The notes under the pieces: generated by a model
Told to the model about the DNA's origin: nothing
The model's database searches: none
Seen by the model: the letters and a program-made list of their open reading frames with translations, nothing else
Assembly (NCBI GenBank): GCA_007115705.1
Contig: QXEO01000235.1
Span: forward strand, 2,885,888 to 2,949,887
DNA from: Dactylis glomerata
Lineage: Eukaryota > Streptophyta > Magnoliopsida > Poales > Poaceae
DNA length: 64,000 nucleotides
Direction: 5' to 3'
Shown: positions 59,577-64,000 of the stretch, piece after piece
Numbering within the stretch: the first letter of the stretch is position 1
How the letters are laid out: every line of letters begins with the position of its first letter
Translations under genes and position numbers: made by a program

Positions 59577-60251
59577 GCTATCAAGTCATGCCCTTCGGCC
59601 TCAAAAATGCAGGAGCAACTTATCAACGGATGATGCAAAATTGCCTCGGAAGTCAAATAGGCCGCAACATCCAAGTCTACATCGACGACATGGTCATCAC
59701 CACAAGAAAGGACGAGTCTTTAATCAATGACCCGCAGGAAACCTTCGACAACCTCAACAGGTACACGCTCAAGCTTAACCCAACAAAATGCTCTTTTGGC
59801 GTGTCAGCAGGGCAACTTCTGGGATTCCTCGTGTCAGCAAGAGGTATAGAGGCAAACCCAGAGAAAATTCAAGAAATACTAACAATGGGGAAACCGGCAA
59901 AGCTACACGACGTATAGAAACTCGTAGGACACGTGGCGGCATTTAGTCGATTTATCGCACGATTAGGAGAAAAAGCTCTCCCCTTTTACGCACTCATGAA
60001 AAAGTCAGACAACAAATTCAAGTGGACAGAAGAGGCGGATACAGCGTTTACGCAGCTCAAAAAAGTACTTTCCACACCACCAGTGTTGGTCGCACCGAAA
60101 GAAAGGGAGCCACTTCTACTGTATATTGCGGCCACACATCAAGTAGTGAGCACGGTGCTGGTAGTCGAGCGAAGTGAAGAAGGAAAGGCACATGGAGTAC
60201 AGCGACCAGTATACTTCCTCAGTGAAGTCCTGTCACCAATAAAACAAGGAA
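59577..60251 (+). pseudogene. C-terminal RT/RNase H of the outer Tat-like gypsy element
   Basis: Starts with the right copy of the TSD (59577-59581) and resumes RT where 49221 left off. It has QVMPFGLKNAGATYQRMM, the catalytic VYIDDMVITT and SAGQLLGFLVSARGIE. A TAG near 59917 interrupts it. The first RNase H region follows (FKWTEEADTAFTQLKKVLST, then LLLYIAATHQVVSTVLVVER and YFLSEVLSPIKQG). The sequence breaks off at about 60251. The second RNase H, integrase and 3' LTR are missing, so the outer element was truncated. Reading orientation and style match the fragment at 27975-29090, suggesting a related Tat lineage. Confidence 0.88.
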
Positions 60252-60641
60252 TTTCTATTTTTGTGCTTTCGGGTCCTTAGTTGTGCTCAGTTTTCCCCAG
60301 CCGCTTAGTTTTTCCTCAGTTTTGCCCAAGCGCTTGTCTAAAACCCTCACAAGGAGCTCGAACGGGAGGAATCCCGTTTAGTTGACCGTTTGTTGGTGCT
60401 GGCAAGTGGGGCCACTGTTGGTGCCCCGCAGTGGACACATCTCCACTTATCCAGATCATCGTGGGACCCACAACTTGTCCACGTTAGCGCACTGGACCCA
60501 CAGCTTATCCAGGTGACCATTGCAAAATGGGAGCCTGAGCCAGCCCCGCGCTCGTGCCCGTGCCATTGCTTCCCCTTTCTTTCCCCGCGCCTCATTGTTA
60601 TTCTTCTCCGCCAGCGGCAGCCCTTCTCCGGCAGGCGGGTG
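60252..60641 (+). other. Unassigned repeat sequence before the GRF pseudogene
   Basis: Contains T/G-rich phrases (TTGTGCTCAGTTTTCCCCAG, then CCTCAGTTTTGCCCAAGCGC) that look like a transposon end, followed by a GC-rich stretch with CACAACTTGTCCA and CACAGCTTATCCA repeats. It may be the 5' part of the element or duplicated segment that carries the GRF gene. Confidence 0.4.
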
Positions 60642-61237
60642 ATGTCTAGTTTCTCTTCGACCTCCCGTTCTTCATGGCCGTAGTATGGACCCGTGCCTTT
60701 GACAAGATGCCCTGACTGCCCACGCCAGGAGCCTCTGAAGCAGTCGATCTGTAAGACGGACGACAACGGCAACCGTGGACATGAGTTCCTTGCATGCGAG
60801 AGCTTGCCATATAGAGAGGGGGATAAGGTTAGATCTCGCTCCAATTGCTCTGTTTTCTCTCGATTTTCTTGTTATTCCCTCGAATTTGGGATTTAGGGTT
60901 CACGTTGTTGTTTTCAGATCCTGAAAAAATGCAGGTATTTCGAGTGGATCGATGTGTACGTTCAGAGGCTTAAATTGCAGGAATCAATTGGCGCTATTGG
61001 GGAGCGCACTTTGGGAGGGGGGGACTTGCTGTAGAGAATGCGGCGGAGAGAGGAGCCATTCCGATTATGCCTAATGCTCCCAATGCAGAACTGGTGGAAG
61101 TGAAGGGAGAACTGAAGAAAATGAACAAGCAGTTAAAGCAGCTGATCGAGTTGAAGAAGCAAGCTAATCTGATGGCTGGTTGTTTTTTTTGTTGTATAAT
61201 TGCGATCGGATTCTTATCATTGTTCATCAAGCGCTAG
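60642..61237 (+). pseudogene. GRF zinc-finger protein with coiled coil and membrane anchor, broken
   Basis: Exon 1 begins at ATG 60642 (MSSFSSTSRSSWP). It meets a TAG at 60681-60683, then continues in frame as a GRF-type zinc knuckle: RCPDCPRQEPLKQ, GNRGHEFLACES. The usual GRxF signature reads GHEF. A donor (AAG/GTTAGATC, about 60828) and acceptor (TGCAG/GTATTTC, 60934) bound a short intron, but the frames do not join cleanly. Exon 2 has YFEWIDVYVQRL, then a frameshift in a G-run near 61018. It goes on to a coiled coil (LKKMNKQLKQLIELKKQ) and a terminal hydrophobic segment (CIIAIGFLSLFIKR) ending at 61235-61237. Proteins with this layout are numerous in grass genomes; GRF fingers bind nucleic acid in other proteins. 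This copy is a pseudogene. Confidence 0.7.
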
Positions 61238-61344
61238 AAGTTGTTACAAGGGATCCCTTGTTACAAATCCATTAGTCAGTTACATGTACTTGTAGTTGTT
61301 TTCAAAGTTAGTGTGTGCATTCACCGAAATTACCAAAAAAAAAG

Positions 61345-61947
61345 TGTTAGGGAATATAGGAATGCTAAAGATAGTTGAAAATTGTTAGAGGGGTGACAAA
61401 TAATGCATTCGACCGAAATCCCACAAATATGTATGTCTCATGTTTATACCAAAATTATACCACTTTTGGGACGTTTCAAATAACCAAAACTATATTGATA
61501 GGGCAAAGGTGTCCGATCTTTCGATGAGATCTTGATATGTCGATTTGGTGGGTGGAGTTAGTGCTTGACGATCCGACTACACGTGCGAAGCTCGTGCGCC
61601 AATGCAATCGCTAGGACAATCTCCGGGAGTTACTGATCTTGCGGATGCACGATCAGCCTGACCAGTGAGGGTCTTAATTCCTACCTGAAATCAAGAACAA
61701 GTAAGAACTAATACTGCAATCAAGATATTGCGGATGAAAGATGTATGCTTTATTCAAAAGGTGGGATTCCGAATAGGCAGTCTTCTTCTGGGCGATTGGC
61801 CTCAAAAGTCGAGCTCGTAGTTGCAGCAATGGCTAACTTTAGTCTAAACAAAATCCGAGTTCTAATGACGGCTACGGGGGGTATTTGAGGAGGAAAAGGT
61901 AGGGGTGCGACCAGCCATGGGTATGGTGGTCGAACGGAACCCTAACA
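61345..61947 (-). repeat. 3' LTR of a chromovirus-like gypsy element
   Basis: A 603-bp LTR with perfect 8-bp inverted ends TGTTAGGG and CCCTAACA. On the minus strand it is preceded by a purine tract (TTTGAGGAGAAAAGG, 61950-61964), the polypurine tract. Pol on the minus strand ends 164 bp away. The left flank is AAAAG (61340-61344). The other LTR is beyond the right edge of the window. Confidence 0.85.
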
Positions 61948-62110
61948 GGCCTTTTCTCCTCAAATTCGGACTCCTAAAAGTGGCTGTCTTATTTGCTGCG
62001 AAAATTACATGGGCCTGGCCCAAAAATAAAAGTGACGCAGCACCATATTTATCTAAGGACGAATTTATGAAGTAGTTCTTTGTATATTTCGTCCAAGTCT
62101 TCATCCTTTA

Positions 62111-64000
62111 TTATGGTGGCTTCAAAGTTCTGAAATCTCCACTCGTGGCATCTTCTTCAATCCTCAAACGCTTGCTGCCATCTCCATGCACGATCATGCT
62201 CCAATGCTTGTCCCTCTCATCCATGCTAGGTCCATCATTCCTAAGATTAACAAACATATCTGATTTAGGCAGCATCATATTCTCATGTATGTGAGAAAGA
62301 GTTCCAAGAAACGAAAGTACCTGATAGTTAAGTTGCTTGGCATGAGCTCGAGTGATGGGTCCTTGTATGTGTTCCGCTATAGGTGCAGAGGTTGTATCAA
62401 TAGATGGGATGTCCTCATCATGCTCCCCTTCTGGAATTGAAGTCGTCCTCGACGCAACCTCATCTTCTTCACCGAAGTAAGGTTTTAAATCTGCAATGTT
62501 AAATGTAGGACTTGCCGTACCAAAATCTGCAGGAAGCTTAAGTTTATATGCATTATCATTGATTTTCTCTATCACCTTAAAAGGACCATCAGCACGTGGC
62601 ATTAACTTAGACTTGCACAAATTAGGAAAACGATCTTTGCGCAAATGCAACCAAACAAGATCACCAACCTCAAACACAACATGCTTTCGTCCTCTATCCC
62701 CAGCAACTTTATACTTAACATTCATGCGTTCTATGTTGTCTTTAGTAGTTGCATGCAATTTTAAAATCAATTCAGCACGCTGTGTAGCATCGAAATTATT
62801 TTGCACTGAAGATGGTAAAGGCAACAAATCAATAGGTGCACATGGAACAAAACCATAGACAATCTGAAAAGGGCTCATCTTTGTGGTAGAGTGCAACAAA
62901 CGATTATAAGAAAATTCAATATGAGGCAAACACTCTTCCCACAATTTTAAGTTCTTCTTTAAAACAGCCCGCAACATGGTAGATAAAGTTCTATTAACTA
63001 CTTCAGTTTGTCCATTAGTTTAGGGATGACATGTAGTACTAAACAGCAATTTAGTCCCCAACTTAGCCCATAAACATCTCCAAAAGTGGCTAAGAAATTT
63101 AGTATCACGATCAGAAACAATAGTATTTGGCACACCATGCAAACGAACGATATCACGAAAAAACAAATCAGCAATGTGCATAGCATCATCGGTCTTGTGA
63201 CAAGGAATAAAGTGTGCCATCTTAGAAAACCGATCCACAACAATAAAAATACTATCCCTCCCCTTCTGTGTACGAGGTAATCCCAAAACAAAGTCCATCA
63301 AAATATCCTCCCAGGGAACACTAGGAACAGGAAGAGGCATATATAAACCATGTGGATTAAGGCGAGACTTAGCTTTTTGACAAGTAGTGCAGCGTGCCAC
63401 GAATCTCTCAACATCTCGCCGCATGCGTGGCCAAAAGAAGTGTGCAGCAAGAACATCCTCCGTCTTCTTGACACCAAAGTGTCCCATTAATCCTCCTCCA
63501 TGCGCCTCCTGTAACAACAAAAGACGAACGGAACCATCTGGGATGCATAGTTTGTTAGCACAGAACACAAATCCATCATTAAGGATGAATTTGTTCCATG
63601 TTCTACCATCTTTACAATTCTGCAACACATCTTTAAATTCAGCATCATGCAAGTATTGTTCCTTGATAGTTTCCAACCCAAAATTTTTGAAGTCAAGCTG
63701 AGATAACATAGTATAACGGCGCGACAAAGCATCAGCAATAATATTATGTTTACCCTTTTTGTGTTTGATAACATAAGGAAAAGATTCAATAAATTCAACC
63801 CACTTTGCATGGCGACGATTCAGTTTTGCTTGACTACGAATATGCTTCAAAGATTCATGATCAGAATGTATAACAAATTCTTTAGGCCATAAATAATGTT
63901 GCCAAGTTTCTAATGTCCGAACCAGTGCATATAATTCTTTATCATAAGTAGAATAGTTCAGACTAGGCCCACTCAATTTTTCACTAAAATATGCTACAGG
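62111..64000 (-). pseudogene. Pol (RNase H-integrase) of a chromovirus-like gypsy element, one stop
   Basis: The minus-strand polyprotein enters from the right edge. RNase H occupies about 63976-63700 (YDKELYALVRTLETWQHYLW, FVIHSDHESLKHI, HNIIADALSRR). Integrase follows, with zinc-binding HGGGLMGHFG and CTTCQKAKS. Its core has MDFVLGLPRTQKG and TIVSDRDTKFLSHFW, and the Glu region TNGQTEVVNR follows. The C-terminal GPY/F module (ADGPFKVIEKINDNAYKLKL) and TFNIADLKPYF end in an unstructured tail (MDERDKHWSMIVHGDG). The GPY/F module marks a chromovirus; the tail resembles CRM-related elements, and I see no canonical chromodomain. A single TAA near 63018 (HP*TNGQ, where the family has Gln) divides two otherwise open frames (63976-63020 and 63017-62111). 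The copy is thus nearly intact. Confidence 0.9.

Noticed and set aside
1..64000. CRISPR arrays, bacterial operons, riboswitches, rRNA or tRNA genes
   Set aside because: No regularly spaced repeats, no compact co-directional gene clusters and no recognisable RNA folds. The window is plant nuclear DNA.

Overview
This window is nuclear DNA from a grass, almost certainly a member of the Triticeae (wheat, Aegilops, rye or barley type). The evidence is the nested, high-copy LTR retrotransposons of Triticeae style (WIS/Angela/BARE-like copia; Athila-, Tat- and chromovirus-like gypsy), Stowaway MITEs with CTCCCTCCGT ends and TA target duplications, a strong 5'-to-3' GC gradient in one gene, and plant-type introns in another. 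There is no operon-like, CRISPR or phage content.

Only two host genes look intact. One is an intronless P-class pentatricopeptide repeat protein (13948-16719, +), which looks like the counterpart of Arabidopsis At1g73710. The other is a seven-exon atypical bHLH transcription factor (18758-23342, -), whose splice sites I could place to the base. They are divided by about 2 kb that holds a short LINE 3' end. Everything else I recognise is mobile DNA or its relics.

Layout: 1-8935, two minus-strand copia 5' ends arranged internal region-LTR-leader-LTR. 9074-10707, a solo LTR with a 5-bp target duplication. 11616-12620, a PIF/Harbinger Myb-like ORF relic. 12710-13712, a Stowaway MITE and a 512-bp DNA transposon just upstream of the PPR gene. 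23940-29090, a minus-strand Tat-like gypsy element carrying an antisense accessory ORF with its own TATA box; a copia fragment has replaced its integrase. 29831-44083, MITEs, a foldback element, a CACTA end, a degenerate Harbinger transposase and two tiny LINE footprints. 45431-60250, a Tat-like gypsy element whose reverse transcriptase is split by a complete 10.4-kb Athila-like gypsy element (49222-59576, TSD GCTAT). 60252-61344, a captured GRF zinc-finger pseudogene. 61345-64000, the 3' half of a minus-strand chromovirus-like gypsy element.

The most interesting observation is that two unrelated gypsy elements each carry an accessory ORF preceded by its own TATA box. In the Athila-like element this is a sense 119-aa coiled-coil ORF at 55902-56261. 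It sits behind a GC-rich module that also occurs upstream of the TATA sequences in the LTRs, and it is followed by a copy of the polypurine tract. This suggests an independently transcribed cassette inside the element. All function and family calls come from reading the sequence and recalling families; no search was run.
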